A stretch of DNA of 64,000 nt from an uncultured bacterium (GTDB lineage Bacteria; Planctomycetota; UBA8108; UBA1146), in assembly GCA_913056395.1 (NCBI GenBank), contig CAJXMG010000010.1:1-64000 (forward strand). The letters are read 5' to 3'. The notes under the pieces are model-generated. The model was not told where the DNA came from and ran no database searches. It saw only the letters and a program-made list of their open reading frames with translations. Shown one piece after another: positions 44,566-54,740 of the stretch. Numbering within the stretch: position 1 is the first letter of the stretch; each line of letters opens with the position of its first letter. A program made the position numbers and the translations under genes.

Positions 44566-47500
44566 AAAAAAACGCCGGTCGCCCCCTCATTGTTCGGGGG
44601 GCTCGTGAAAACAACCTGCAGAATCTCGATGTGGAAATCCCACGGGAAAGACTGGTTGTTGTCACCGGTGTCAGTGGATCAGGCAAGTCCACACTGGCTC
44701 ATCAAATTATTTGCCGGGAGGGACAGCGTCGCTTTGTCGAGAGCCTGAGTCCTTATGCCCGCCAGTATCTGGGTCGAATGGATCGTCCCCAGGTGGAAAT
44801 GGTCGAGGGGCTCAGCCCGACGATTGCCATCGATCAAAAGACCATTTCCCGAAACCCCCGATCGACGGTGGGAACCATCACGGAAATTCTCGATCTCATG
44901 CGCTTGCTGTATGCCCGGCTGGGAACTCCCCATTGTCCGAGTTGCGGTGGGCTGATCGAGGGTCGCAGTCGTGAACAAATCGTCTTGCATGCATGGCATC
45001 ACCATGCAGGCGAACAGGTCACGGTATGCGCCCCGATCGTGTTGGAGCGCAAGGGGGAGTACCGCAAGGAACTGGACGATCTGCGGGAGCAGGGTTTCCA
45101 GAGAGTCCGTGTCGATGGCGAGATTCTCCATCTGTCGGAAGATATTGTCCTTGCGAGATACGAGCGTCACACCATTGAAATTGTTCTCGACCGAATGAAG
45201 CTGGTCGATGGCAAAAGGGGGCGATTCGCCGAGGCGGTGGAAAAAGCCCTCGCTCTGGGGGATGGATTGGTTGATCTGGTGATTGGAGATGAGGGGCACC
45301 TCTTCTCCAGTCGATTCGGTTGCCATGAGTGTTCCGTCACGATCCCTGAATTGGAACCGCGCCTCTTTTCATTCAATAGCCCCCTTGGGGCGTGTGAGCG
45401 CTGTGACGGTTTGGGGCGAAGACGCTCTCCCTCCTTCACCAGTGTGGTCCGCGATGAGGATCTGTCCATCGAGGAGGGGGCTCTTCAACCAAGAAAACAG
45501 GGCAAGGCGATTCGCGGACTGGGTATTCCCTGGAAAGTTCTGGAGGAAGCTCTCAAGGCTGGAAAAGTGGACCCCACCAAACCGTGGAAGAAACTGACGG
45601 AAAGGGCTCGCAGATTTGTACTGGAAGGATCTGCGGCAGTGGGCTCCAAGGCAGATTGGCCGGGGCTTTTCCATTTGGCCGAGGTTTCCTACGATTTGCA
45701 TGGCGGCCGCGAACTGGAGCGCTGGATGCCTTACGCCCCTTGCAGGGGCTGCGACGGTTCTCGACTTCAGCCTGCAGCGCGATCAGTGAGATTCCATGAT
45801 GCGGGGATCGATGAAGTATCCGCGATGACGGTCGAGGAAGCGCAGGTCTTTTTCGAGTCCCTCGAATTGGATGCCCGGGAATTGCTGATCGGTCAGTCCA
45901 TCTTCCCGGAGATCCGAGCCCGGTTGGAATTTCTCAAGAAAGTGGGCCTGGGTTATCTGGCCATCGATCGTTCCGCAGACACGCTTTCCGGGGGAGAGGC
46001 GCAACGGATTCGCCTGGCGAGCCAGTTGGGAAGTGGCTTGCGGGGGGTTCTCTATGTTCTCGATGAGCCTTCCATCGGCCTGCATGCTTCAGACAACAGC
46101 ACCATGCTGGAAATGCTCAGGGGGTTGCGTGACAAGGGCAACTCCCTGCTGGTCGTGGAGCATGATCGTGAGACCATCGAGTCCGCCGATCATGTGGTCG
46201 ATATCGGTCCTGGCGCGGGAATCCACGGTGGTGTGCTGACCGGAGAAGGGTCCGTCACTCAACTGAAGAAAAGTGCGGCTTCCGTAACGGGGCAGTACCT
46301 GAGTGGCAAAGCGGAAATCCCGGTTCCAGAGGAGCGCCGGCTGTCGGAAGAGAGTCTTCTCATTCGCGGTGCACGAATGCACAACCTGAAAGACATCGAT
46401 GTTGAAATTCCGCTCCAGTCTCTGGTCGTGGTTACCGGAGTCAGTGGTTCCGGCAAGAGCACGCTGATTCAGGGAATTCTCCAACCCGCAGTCTCAGAGC
46501 ATCTGGAACTTTTGACAGAGGCTCCCGGAGATCATGATTCGGTCGAAGGTCTCGAGAACATCGACAAGTTGATTCGTATTGATCAAAGCCCCATCGGCAG
46601 AACACCCCGCTCCAATCCGGGAACCTACACCAAAGTCTTCGACGATATTCGTGAACTCTTTTCGAAAACGCCGGAAGCTCGAGCGCGCGGTTGGAAGAAG
46701 GGGCGCTTCTCCTTCAACGTCAAAGGGGGGCGTTGTGAAGCGTGCGAAGGCGCGGGTGTAACCACCATTGGCATGCAGTTCATGGCGGATATTCAGGTGG
46801 TCTGCGATGAATGTCATGGAACCCGTTTCAACGAGGAAACACGAACTGTGCGATGGCGTGGGCATGACATCGCTGAAGTTCTTGCGTTGTCCATCGACGA
46901 TGCGACCAAACTCTTTGAAGATGTTCCGCAGGTTTTCAATACGTTGGAAACATTGCAGAAGGTGGGGCTTGGATATGTTTCCCTCGGGCAACCGAGTACG
47001 ACCCTTTCCGGTGGTGAAGCCCAGAGAGTCAAGTTGGCCACTGAACTGCGCAAGCGCAGTACGGGCAACACCCTTTACATCCTCGATGAACCGACGACAG
47101 GGCTTCACTTTGCAGATGTGGAAAATCTGCTGGCCTGTTTGCACGCGCTGGTGGATCGAGGTAACTCGGTCATCATCATCGAGCACTGTATGGACGTCAT
47201 CAAACAAGCCGATCACGTCATCGATCTGGGGCCCCTCGGTGGTGGGGGGGGCGGCGAAATCGTCTGTTGCGGAACTCCGGAAGAGATCGCCGAATCCGGA
47301 GGCCTGACAGGTGAAGCACTGCTCCCCGAGTTGTACGGAAGCCGAAAGTCATCCCAGCGCAAGGGGAAGAAGCGGGGTTCGGGAAAGGGTGAACCCAGTG
47401 ATCGCTTTGTGATTGAGGGAGCCCGTCAGAACAATCTGAAAGATGTTCGCCTGGAGATACCAGCAGGCAAGATGACCGTGATCACCGGTCCCAGTGGATC

Positions 47501-50276
47501 TGGCAAGAGTACGCTGGCCTTTGACATTCTGTTTTCAGAGGGTCAAAGGAGATATCTGGAGAGCCTGTCCACCTATGCTCGGCGATTTCTGGGCAGAATG
47601 GACCGGGCGAATGTGGATCGTGTGGAGGGGATTGCACCCGCAGTGGCCATCGACCAGAGAAATCGGGGAAGCAATCCCCGCTCAACGGTCGCGACCACCA
47701 CTGAAATCTACGACTATCTGCGCATCTTCTTTGCGAGGGCCGGGAGTGCTCACTGTACCCATTGCGAGGCCCCCTTGTCCGAGGCGACTCCGGCTGCAGC
47801 CAGCAAGGCCATCATGGAGCTTCGCGGAAATGAACCCACGCTGCTTCTTGCTCCGCTCAAGAAACCGTTTCCGGATCTGGAATCCCTTCAACGGGAAGGA
47901 TTCGCCCGCCTCAGACTGGACGGTGGCAGGGTTCTGAGAATCGACGAGCTGGCTGATTCCTTTGACGGGGAATCTCTCGAGCAGCTGGACGTGGTCATCG
48001 ACCGGGTCAAACCTGAAAGGTCGGGCAGGGCCAGGGTTTCAGAAAGCGTGGAGGAGTGTTACCGCCGTGGGGGTGATCGCATCGTGGTGGCCAATGCAGA
48101 AGGGGAAGAGGTTCTGCGATTCACGCGGCATCTTTCCTGTCCGCAAGGTCACATGATGCTGGGCCAGGAACTCACACCGCGACTCTTCTCCTTCAATCAT
48201 CATTCAGGGGCATGCGGTCATTGCTCGGGCCTTGGAATCCTGAAGCAGGTGGATCCCCGCCTGTTGATTACAGACCCGGACCAACCCCTCTTCAACGGAG
48301 CGATGGATCATCGCCTTGGATCGTGGATTGGCCGCCGGAGTTCCCGTGTTCGCAAAGTCATCGATGCCGCATTGATCGCCCATGGTTTTGATCCGGACGA
48401 TCCTGTCAGTGAGTTGGGTGAAGAGGGTTGGAATATCATTTTGCATGGCACCGGAGAGCAGTCGTATCCGGTAACCTTCCGTACCCGCCGGGGTTCAGGC
48501 CGACTCCGGAGAGTGACCGGTTCCACCTGGGAAGGCCTGATTCGCCGGGTATCGATCTGGCATCAGCGGGCGGGTTCTCCCCGGTGGCGTCGGGCGATCG
48601 AGGATCATTTGGCGATCAGACCATGTCCTGATTGCCACGGCGGTCGCCTCAAGCCCGAGCTGTTGGCGGTCAAGATCGGCGGTCTCAACATCTCCGAGGT
48701 GTGTGCTCTGACGGTATCTGAAGGATTGAAGTTTTTCGAATCACTCAAGCTGGATGGTCACCGCCGTGAAGTCGCTGAGCAGATCCATCGTGAAGTGGCA
48801 AGCAGGCTGGGATTCCTGGAGAGGGTAGGGCTTGGATATCTTGCCCTCGACCGGGCGACCGAATCCCTTTCTGGAGGTGAAGCGCAGAGGATTCGATTGG
48901 CGACACAGATCGGCAATCAACTGGTAGGTGTTCTCTATGTTCTCGACGAACCGACCATTGGATTACACCCGAGGGATGTGGATCGTCTACTCGATTCGCT
49001 GATTTCCCTGAAGGATCAGGGGAATACCCTGGTCGTAGTTGAGCATGACGAAAAAACGATGGATCGTGCGGATCACATCGTCGACATGGGGCCCGGTGCC
49101 GGAGTCGGCGGTGGAGAAGTGGTCGCTGAGGGAACCCCCACTGCCATTCGCAAGAATCGCAAGTCGCTGACTGGAGCATTTCTGTCGGGGAAAGAGCAGG
49201 TGCACGAGGTCAATGAACGGCGCACACCCCAAGGCGATGGTCTGACGATTGTTGGAGCCAAAGCCAACAACCTGAAAGATTTGACGGTCGATATTCCGAC
49301 CGGTGTCCTGACCTGTGTCACGGGCGTTTCCGGGTCAGGAAAGTCCTCCCTGATCATGGACATCCTTTCCAGGGAATTGGCGACCCGTCTCGCCGGTGCT
49401 CGACCCGCCAGCGCAGAGCATGAACGCATCGAAGGGGTCGACCAGTTTGATGGTCTCGGTGTCATCGACCAGCAACCCCTTGGACGGACTCCTTCATCGA
49501 ATGCGGCCACCTACACTGGATTGATGGCTCCACTGCGAGGTTTGTACGCGAAAACACCTCTCGCCCGCCTGCGCGGTTGGGGTCCGGGACGCTTCTCTTT
49601 CAATGTGGCCGGTGGTCGCTGTGAAAGTTGTGAGGGCAAGGGGGGGGTGTTGATCGAAATGCACTTCCTCAGCGACGTCTGGGTGCGCTGTGACGATTGC
49701 CATGGAAAACGTTATGAACCCGAGACCCTGGAGGCTCGCTGGAAAGGTCACAGCATCGCAGACGTGCTGGAGATGGACGTGCGCATGGCACGCCAGGTTT
49801 TCCAGGATGTTCCGGCAGTGGCGACGATGCTGACTGCGCTGGAAGAGGTCGGGCTCGGTTATCTTTCCCTGGGCCAATCTGCAACGACCCTTTCTGGGGG
49901 CGAAGCACAAAGGGTCAAACTGGCATCTGAATTGGGTCGCAGATCACGGGGCAGAAAAGTCTACATTCTGGATGAACCGACTACGGGTCTTCACTTCGGT
50001 GATGTTCGCCTGCTGGTCCAAATGTTGCACCGACTGGTTGACCGGGGAGATACGGTGATCGTCATCGAGCATGACATGGATCTGGTCGCCAGTGCGGATC
50101 ATGTCATCGATATGGGGCCGGAAGGTGGCGACAAAGGCGGCAGCATCGTCGTCGCTGGTACACCGGAGGAGGTTGCGGCCTGTAAAAAGAGTTTTACCGG
50201 TGCAGCCTTGAAAAAGGTTTTGGCGTCAACGTCCAGAAGTGTGCACAAGTCTGGGCGGAAAAAGTCAGCCGGTTGA
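44562..50276 (+). CDS. uvrA: Tandem-duplicated UvrA excinuclease subunit (UvrA-UvrA)
   Basis: At 1904 residues this is two UvrA proteins in one chain (about 1-940 and 945-1904). UvrA recognises bulky DNA damage and loads UvrB in nucleotide excision repair. All four ABC sites look active: Walker A '[10 protein letters not shown]', '[10 protein letters not shown]', '[10 protein letters not shown]', '[10 protein letters not shown]'; four 'LSGGEAQR' signatures; and Walker B 'LDEPSIGLH', 'LDEPTTGLH', 'LDEPTIGLH', 'LDEPTTGLH'. The C-terminal zinc fingers ('GGRCEACEG...CDECHG' and 'GGRCESCEG...CDDCHG') are intact in both halves. The N-terminal zinc finger is intact in half 1, but half 2 reads CPQGH in place of CxxC. 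It would work as a covalent dimer. Similar double UvrAs are known in Chlamydia. Confidence 0.97.
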   Translation: MKKNAGRPLIVRGARENNLQNLDVEIPRERLVVVTGVSGSGKSTLAHQIICREGQRRFVESLSPYARQYLGRMDRPQVEMVEGLSPTIAIDQKTISRNPRSTVGTITEILDLMRLLYARLGTPHCPSCGGLIEGRSREQIVLHAWHHHAGEQVTVCAPIVLERKGEYRKELDDLREQGFQRVRVDGEILHLSEDIVLARYERHTIEIVLDRMKLVDGKRGRFAEAVEKALALGDGLVDLVIGDEGHLFSSRFGCHECSVTIPELEPRLFSFNSPLGACERCDGLGRRRSPSFTSVVRDEDLSIEEGALQPRKQGKAIRGLGIPWKVLEEALKAGKVDPTKPWKKLTERARRFVLEGSAAVGSKADWPGLFHLAEVSYDLHGGRELERWMPYAPCRGCDGSRLQPAARSVRFHDAGIDEVSAMTVEEAQVFFESLELDARELLIGQSIFPEIRARLEFLKKVGLGYLAIDRSADTLSGGEAQRIRLASQLGSGLRGVLYVLDEPSIGLHASDNSTMLEMLRGLRDKGNSLLVVEHDRETIESADHVVDIGPGAGIHGGVLTGEGSVTQLKKSAASVTGQYLSGKAEIPVPEERRLSEESLLIRGARMHNLKDIDVEIPLQSLVVVTGVSGSGKSTLIQGILQPAVSEHLELLTEAPGDHDSVEGLENIDKLIRIDQSPIGRTPRSNPGTYTKVFDDIRELFSKTPEARARGWKKGRFSFNVKGGRCEACEGAGVTTIGMQFMADIQVVCDECHGTRFNEETRTVRWRGHDIAEVLALSIDDATKLFEDVPQVFNTLETLQKVGLGYVSLGQPSTTLSGGEAQRVKLATELRKRSTGNTLYILDEPTTGLHFADVENLLACLHALVDRGNSVIIIEHCMDVIKQADHVIDLGPLGGGGGGEIVCCGTPEEIAESGGLTGEALLPELYGSRKSSQRKGKKRGSGKGEPSDRFVIEGARQNNLKDVRLEIPAGKMTVITGPSGSGKSTLAFDILFSEGQRRYLESLSTYARRFLGRMDRANVDRVEGIAPAVAIDQRNRGSNPRSTVATTTEIYDYLRIFFARAGSAHCTHCEAPLSEATPAAASKAIMELRGNEPTLLLAPLKKPFPDLESLQREGFARLRLDGGRVLRIDELADSFDGESLEQLDVVIDRVKPERSGRARVSESVEECYRRGGDRIVVANAEGEEVLRFTRHLSCPQGHMMLGQELTPRLFSFNHHSGACGHCSGLGILKQVDPRLLITDPDQPLFNGAMDHRLGSWIGRRSSRVRKVIDAALIAHGFDPDDPVSELGEEGWNIILHGTGEQSYPVTFRTRRGSGRLRRVTGSTWEGLIRRVSIWHQRAGSPRWRRAIEDHLAIRPCPDCHGGRLKPELLAVKIGGLNISEVCALTVSEGLKFFESLKLDGHRREVAEQIHREVASRLGFLERVGLGYLALDRATESLSGGEAQRIRLATQIGNQLVGVLYVLDEPTIGLHPRDVDRLLDSLISLKDQGNTLVVVEHDEKTMDRADHIVDMGPGAGVGGGEVVAEGTPTAIRKNRKSLTGAFLSGKEQVHEVNERRTPQGDGLTIVGAKANNLKDLTVDIPTGVLTCVTGVSGSGKSSLIMDILSRELATRLAGARPASAEHERIEGVDQFDGLGVIDQQPLGRTPSSNAATYTGLMAPLRGLYAKTPLARLRGWGPGRFSFNVAGGRCESCEGKGGVLIEMHFLSDVWVRCDDCHGKRYEPETLEARWKGHSIADVLEMDVRMARQVFQDVPAVATMLTALEEVGLGYLSLGQSATTLSGGEAQRVKLASELGRRSRGRKVYILDEPTTGLHFGDVRLLVQMLHRLVDRGDTVIVIEHDMDLVASADHVIDMGPEGGDKGGSIVVAGTPEEVAACKKSFTGAALKKVLASTSRSVHKSGRKKSAG

Positions 50277-50696
50277 GCCCGGAAAAAGATTTTCCCACCA
50301 GACGCGGTGCTCCTCTGGAGCGACTTTCAGCAGGGATGATTTAGCCATGTAGCGATAGACGGGAGCGGTTTCCCTGTGGGGGCCTGCTAGAACCAGGATC
50401 GCTGCCCTGGCATTGTAGCGAACCCAGCGATCGTCATCGTTGAGCAGGGGAAAGAGCAGGGGGACAGTCGAGCGATCGCCACCCTGTTGAATCATGTGGA
50501 TCGTCTGGGTTCTCATGACTGCATCTTCTGAGAGCAGTCCGGGCCATCGTCCTCCGCCATCGCTGACTTGAGGTCCGGGGGTCTGGCAACCGGAAAGAGT
50601 CGCGAGGAGAGTGGAGGCAACAACAAGGCTGAAGCACCATTGCTTCAGGAAGGTGAACCGGAAGAAGGGCAGGGGGTGGGATGTGTCTGGTTTCAT
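50265..50696 (-). CDS. Small lipoprotein with HEAT-like repeat
   Basis: A 143-residue protein with a signal peptide and lipobox 'LSGC' (Cys about 37). The mature part contains a HEAT/armadillo-like helical pair ('PLLFPLLNDDDRWVRYNARAAI'), usually a protein-binding scaffold. The function is unknown. Its 3' end overlaps the convergent uvrA by 12 nt. Confidence 0.72.
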   Translation of the reverse strand: MKPDTSHPLPFFRFTFLKQWCFSLVVASTLLATLSGCQTPGPQVSDGGGRWPGLLSEDAVMRTQTIHMIQQGGDRSTVPLLFPLLNDDDRWVRYNARAAILVLAGPHRETAPVYRYMAKSSLLKVAPEEHRVWWENLFPGSTG

Positions 50697-50804
50697 GACA
50701 CGCTTCTATCCCAAATCCACCATGGTGGTCAAGTCCAGTCGGGTGGTTGCTGCCTTCCCCGGGTGATACCCTGAGCACCCGGTGCCGAACCAACCACGCA
50801 GAAA

Positions 50805-51884
50805 TTGAGGCGATACTTGCGACCCCTGAACTGTGACCATTTGATCATTGGGGCTGGATCCACCGGGTTGGCGGTGGCGGATCACCTTCTGCGTCGGGAC
50901 GCTGGCTCCGTCATTTTGATCGACAGCCAGGAGACTCCACAGGCAAGGATGGGCGAGAGCCGGGTTCCCCTTCTTTTTCCTTCTTTCCGCAAAATGGAAT
51001 CAACTGAGATCCAGAATCACGCTCACAGAGGCCTGGAATTGTACGAGGGCTGGTCCAGTTGGCTCGAAAAGGACCCCGGGTTTCGCAAATGTGGGTCGTT
51101 GATCGTCGACGAATCGATTTCCGCAGAGATGGATCGTTTGAATACAGAGGAACTGCAGCGGCGGTGGTCCAGTTTGGGTGAATGGTCGGGAGTTGCCGCT
51201 TTTGACCCCCAGAGTGGAATCGTCGACGGCCAGGAAGTCCTTGGAGCCCTGCTTTGGAGATTGCGCAAATTCGGCGGTCGATTTTATGGGGGCAATACCC
51301 TTCAACTCCTCGAGGAGCAGGAGGACGGGGTCCACTTCGTCACTTCCAGGCGGGAAGGATTCGCGGGAAAGGTCTACCTGTGCCACGGATCTGCGGCGCC
51401 ATTCCTGATGAAAGATTTGGGTGTTCGTCATCGACAAAATGTCGAAACACTTTGTGAATTTACACTGGGTCTGTCAGGCGACTTTCCTCCCCTGATTCAT
51501 TGGCCCGATGAAAAAGCGACGCTCTATGCCACAGAGCCTGGAGCAGTAGAGCTTCACCTGTCGACCGGCCCCGGTGAGCTTTTGCCCGGGGGAAACCTTG
51601 CAACCGCCGAGGTCAGTTGGAAGCGTCTGGGTCAATTTCGAGAGACGTGGGATTCCCGGATTCCAGGATTGTCAGATGCGGTCATCCGCAAGGCCCGTGC
51701 TCGTCATCGTCGAGTCTGCGACTCCGCTTCTCTGGAAGTGGTCTCTTCCGCCTACGGACGAATCTACATGCCTGCTGCTGCCGGTGAATTTCAGGAACTG
51801 TTGTTCCCGGCAATGGCAGAAGTTCTGGTTGAGCAGGTTCTGTCCGGCTCGTCAGGAGGATTGTTGGAAGATCTGGGGGGGTAG
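50805..51884 (+). CDS. FAD-dependent oxidoreductase (DAO / glycine-oxidase-like)
   Basis: A 359-residue flavoprotein. The N-terminal Rossmann motif 'HLIIGAGSTGLAVADHLLRR' (GxGxxG) is followed by 'VILIDSQ'. The middle reads like the substrate domain of D-amino-acid-oxidase/glycine-oxidase relatives ('GIVDGQEVLGALLWRLRKFGG'). The C-terminal region lacks an obvious intact second FAD motif. It would oxidise an amine or amino acid; the substrate is unknown. The start is TTG (50805 or 50817), uncertain. It is 3 nt before the aminotransferase gene, so the two are co-transcribed. Confidence 0.72.
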   Translation: MRRYLRPLNCDHLIIGAGSTGLAVADHLLRRDAGSVILIDSQETPQARMGESRVPLLFPSFRKMESTEIQNHAHRGLELYEGWSSWLEKDPGFRKCGSLIVDESISAEMDRLNTEELQRRWSSLGEWSGVAAFDPQSGIVDGQEVLGALLWRLRKFGGRFYGGNTLQLLEEQEDGVHFVTSRREGFAGKVYLCHGSAAPFLMKDLGVRHRQNVETLCEFTLGLSGDFPPLIHWPDEKATLYATEPGAVELHLSTGPGELLPGGNLATAEVSWKRLGQFRETWDSRIPGLSDAVIRKARARHRRVCDSASLEVVSSAYGRIYMPAAAGEFQELLFPAMAEVLVEQVLSGSSGGLLEDLGG

Positions 51885-51887
51885 CCG

Positions 51888-52784
51888 TTGAGTAACGAGT
51901 CGACCTTTCCCCGATTCTGGTGTGATGGAGTGCCTCAGATCCTCGACCAGTCGACCTTGCCCCTGCATCATCCTGCGGTGCTTTACGGTGAAAGTGCCTT
52001 TGAAACCTTCCGGGTGATCGACGAAACGCCTCTGTATCTCGAAGAACATTTGAAGCGTCTTTGCGCAACGGTTGCTGAACTGGGGCTAGGAGATCTACCC
52101 TATTTTTGCGATGTCGAGGAGGAGGTTCGTCAGGCACTGGATACCCTTCCCAAGGCAGACCACGGCTGGCGGGTTCGCATGACCCTGATCAGCGATCGGA
52201 TCAGTCTGATGGGGCTGGATGGGGAAGAGGCTCCGATTCAACGCTGGTTGATGGCGGTTCCCCTTCCCGATCCCGTTGAGCTTTCCCGTCCATTGCGAGT
52301 CTGTTTTTCGACGTATCGCAAGATCCCCCCGTCCTCCCTGTCTCCTGCCATGAAACATGGAAATTATCTCTCTTCATTGCTGTCGTTGAGGGAGGCGCAG
52401 AAGAAGGGCTACGACGACGCCATTCTGCTCACCGAATCGGGGGTCGTGACCGAAGCCACGGCCTCCAATCTTTATTGGGTAAAGAATGAACAATTGCTGA
52501 CCTGTGTTTCAGATCTTGTTTTTCCCGGGTTGACCCGCGACAGGGTTCAGGAATACGCCCGAGAGGCGGGGCTGATAGTGACGGAAGGTTCCTTTTCCGT
52601 GGAGGATCTCATGGGTGCGGACGAGGTGTTTGTGACCTCTTCGATCCGTGGAGTGGTGCCACTGATTGCCGTGGAGCAGACCCCTTTTCATGGGGGGAAC
52701 CAGGATTCGATTACCTGCAAGATTGCATCGGGCCTCCGGGATATGGATCTTCAGGAAGTAGCCCGTAAAGGAGAAGCATCATGA
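51888..52784 (+). CDS. Class IV PLP-dependent aminotransferase / aminodeoxychorismate lyase family
   Basis: A 298-residue fold-type IV enzyme. The PLP lysine is in 'SPAMKHGNYLSSLLSL' and the conserved glutamate in 'VVTEATASNLYWV'. 'YGESAFETFRVIDETPLYLEEHLKRL' is the family N-terminal pattern in part, and 'FPGLTRDRV' also fits. It could be a branched-chain or D-amino-acid aminotransferase or a PabC-type lyase; nothing here decides. The start is TTG after GGGGG. It overlaps the next gene by 4 nt. Confidence 0.85.
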   Translation: MSNESTFPRFWCDGVPQILDQSTLPLHHPAVLYGESAFETFRVIDETPLYLEEHLKRLCATVAELGLGDLPYFCDVEEEVRQALDTLPKADHGWRVRMTLISDRISLMGLDGEEAPIQRWLMAVPLPDPVELSRPLRVCFSTYRKIPPSSLSPAMKHGNYLSSLLSLREAQKKGYDDAILLTESGVVTEATASNLYWVKNEQLLTCVSDLVFPGLTRDRVQEYAREAGLIVTEGSFSVEDLMGADEVFVTSSIRGVVPLIAVEQTPFHGGNQDSITCKIASGLRDMDLQEVARKGEAS

Positions 52785-54739
52785 AGCCTATCTGGTCTCC
52801 GAGTTCAGATGTCATCGAGAGAAGTCAGCTAGCTCGCTGGATGGAAGTGTTGGGGATGCCTCTGGATCCTCAACAACCGGAAGTGACGGTTTCTCAGCTG
52901 ATCGAATGGAGCCAAAACGAACCGGAAGCATTTTGGGACGCCTTGATGAAGGATCTGGGTGTGGTCTGGTCGACTCCTTATGAACAGGTTCTCGATCTGT
53001 CCAAAGGGCCAGAATGGGCCGACTGGTTTGTCGGTGGCAGAACCAACCTTGCCCTGAATTGTGTGGATCTTCCCGCAACAGAGAATCCCGATGGGCTGGC
53101 CCTGATCGGGGAAGAGGAGGACGGCTCCGTCAGGCGCTGGACCTTTGCCGAGGTCGCCGATGAGGTCGACCGCTGGGCAGCTGCTCTGCGCCACCGGGGA
53201 ATCCAGCCGGGTGACCGGGTCGGTTGCCTGATGCCGATGGTGGCAGAAGTGGCCATCGCCATGCTGGCAACGATGAAAGTCGGGGCTGTCTTCATCCCCA
53301 TCTTCAGTGGGTACGCGGCTCCTTCCGTGAGAGAGCGCCTGGAGGATGCGGGAGCGAAGTGCCTGTTTACGGCAGATTTGGGATATCGACGTGGAACCGA
53401 CTTCGATTTGAAAAGCCATGCGGATGAAGCGGTGGAGGGTTTGGAGAATCTCGAGACGGTCTTTGTTCTTCAACGGGGCGATGGATCTGCCTCGATGCAA
53501 TCGGAGAGAGACGTCTGGTGGCACCAGATCCCTGAAAGTGACGAAGGGGATACTTCGACCCAGATGATGGGGGCGCTGGATCCCTGTCTGATGATCTACA
53601 CCAGTGGAACGACCGGAAAGCCGAAGGGAACCATCCATACTCACGCAGGCTGCATGGCTCAAATGGGTAAAGAGTTGCGTTTCAATTTCGATATTGGCCG
53701 AGACGATGACCTTTTCTGGTGGTTCACCGATATCGGCTGGATGATGGGGCCTTGGGAGATCATCGGCTGTTGGCTAAACCGGACACCATTTCTGGTATGT
53801 GAAGGCGCCCCCGATTATCCGGGCGCTGACCGCCTCTGGGAAATGGTCGATCGCCACAAGGTCAGTCATTTGGGTATCAGCCCGACCGCCATCCGCTTGT
53901 TGATGAGATCGGGGCTCGATCCGCTGAAGGATAAAGACCTGACCTCGTTGAGGATTCTGGGCAGTACCGGTGAGCCGTGGGACCCGGAAAGTTACCGCTG
54001 GTTTCATGAAAATGTCGGCCGCAGTCGCCTGCCCATCATCAACATTTCCGGTGGAACCGATATCGTCGGATGTTTCCTCGCGCCCTTGCCTGTATTGCCG
54101 ATCACAGAGACTTCTTTGCAGTCCCCCGGATTGGGAATGAACATCGACGTCTTCAACGATGCGGGAGAATCCGTGGAGGAAGAGGTTGGATATCTGGTGT
54201 GCAAATCTCCCGCTCCGTCGATGACCCGTTCACTTTGGAAAGCGGACAAAAAGTACATCGAAACTTACTGGAGCCGCTTCCCCGGAGTCTGGAATCATGG
54301 GGACTGGGCCCGCAGGGATGGAGATGGTCAGTGGTACCTTTTTGGCAGGGCCGATGACACCCTCAACATTGCGGGACGAAGAGTGGGACCCGGAGAGGTG
54401 GAGTCCGCACTGATCGATCACGATGCCGTGAGCGAGGCCGCTGCCATCGGTGTTCCTGACGATCTCAAAGGTACCGAGCTGGTTTGTTTCGTGGTCCTGC
54501 ATTCAGGCCAGGAGGAAACGGACGATCTGCGGAACCAGTTGAAAGCTCAGGTGGTCGAAGCTCTGGGCAAGGTGGATCGACCGCGATCCATCTACTTTGT
54601 CGACGACTTGCCTAAGACACGCAGTGCCAAAATCGTCCGACGTCTGATCCGTGCCCGTCATCTCGGGGAAAAGGATCTCGGTGACCTGACCAGCGTCGCC
54701 AATCCGGAAGCTCTGGAAGGTATCGCCCGTTGCCGCTGA
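52781..54739 (+). CDS. AMP-forming acyl-CoA synthetase (acetyl-CoA-synthetase-like)
   Basis: A 652-residue ANL-superfamily enzyme that activates a carboxylic acid to acyl-AMP and then acyl-CoA. The P-loop 'YTSGTTGKPKGTIHTH' is present. Other core motifs are 'WWFTDIGWMMGPWEI', 'GSTGEPWDPESYRW', 'ISGGTDIVG', 'WNHGDWARRDGDGQWY', 'GRADDTLNIAGRRVGPGEVE' and the catalytic lysine region 'DLPKTRSAKIVRRLIR'. It is closest in layout to acetyl-/acetoacetyl-/propionyl-CoA synthetases. Its overlap with the aminotransferase suggests it activates an acid produced in the same pathway. Confidence 0.92.
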   Translation: MKPIWSPSSDVIERSQLARWMEVLGMPLDPQQPEVTVSQLIEWSQNEPEAFWDALMKDLGVVWSTPYEQVLDLSKGPEWADWFVGGRTNLALNCVDLPATENPDGLALIGEEEDGSVRRWTFAEVADEVDRWAAALRHRGIQPGDRVGCLMPMVAEVAIAMLATMKVGAVFIPIFSGYAAPSVRERLEDAGAKCLFTADLGYRRGTDFDLKSHADEAVEGLENLETVFVLQRGDGSASMQSERDVWWHQIPESDEGDTSTQMMGALDPCLMIYTSGTTGKPKGTIHTHAGCMAQMGKELRFNFDIGRDDDLFWWFTDIGWMMGPWEIIGCWLNRTPFLVCEGAPDYPGADRLWEMVDRHKVSHLGISPTAIRLLMRSGLDPLKDKDLTSLRILGSTGEPWDPESYRWFHENVGRSRLPIINISGGTDIVGCFLAPLPVLPITETSLQSPGLGMNIDVFNDAGESVEEEVGYLVCKSPAPSMTRSLWKADKKYIETYWSRFPGVWNHGDWARRDGDGQWYLFGRADDTLNIAGRRVGPGEVESALIDHDAVSEAAAIGVPDDLKGTELVCFVVLHSGQEETDDLRNQLKAQVVEALGKVDRPRSIYFVDDLPKTRSAKIVRRLIRARHLGEKDLGDLTSVANPEALEGIARCR

Positions 54740-54740
54740 T

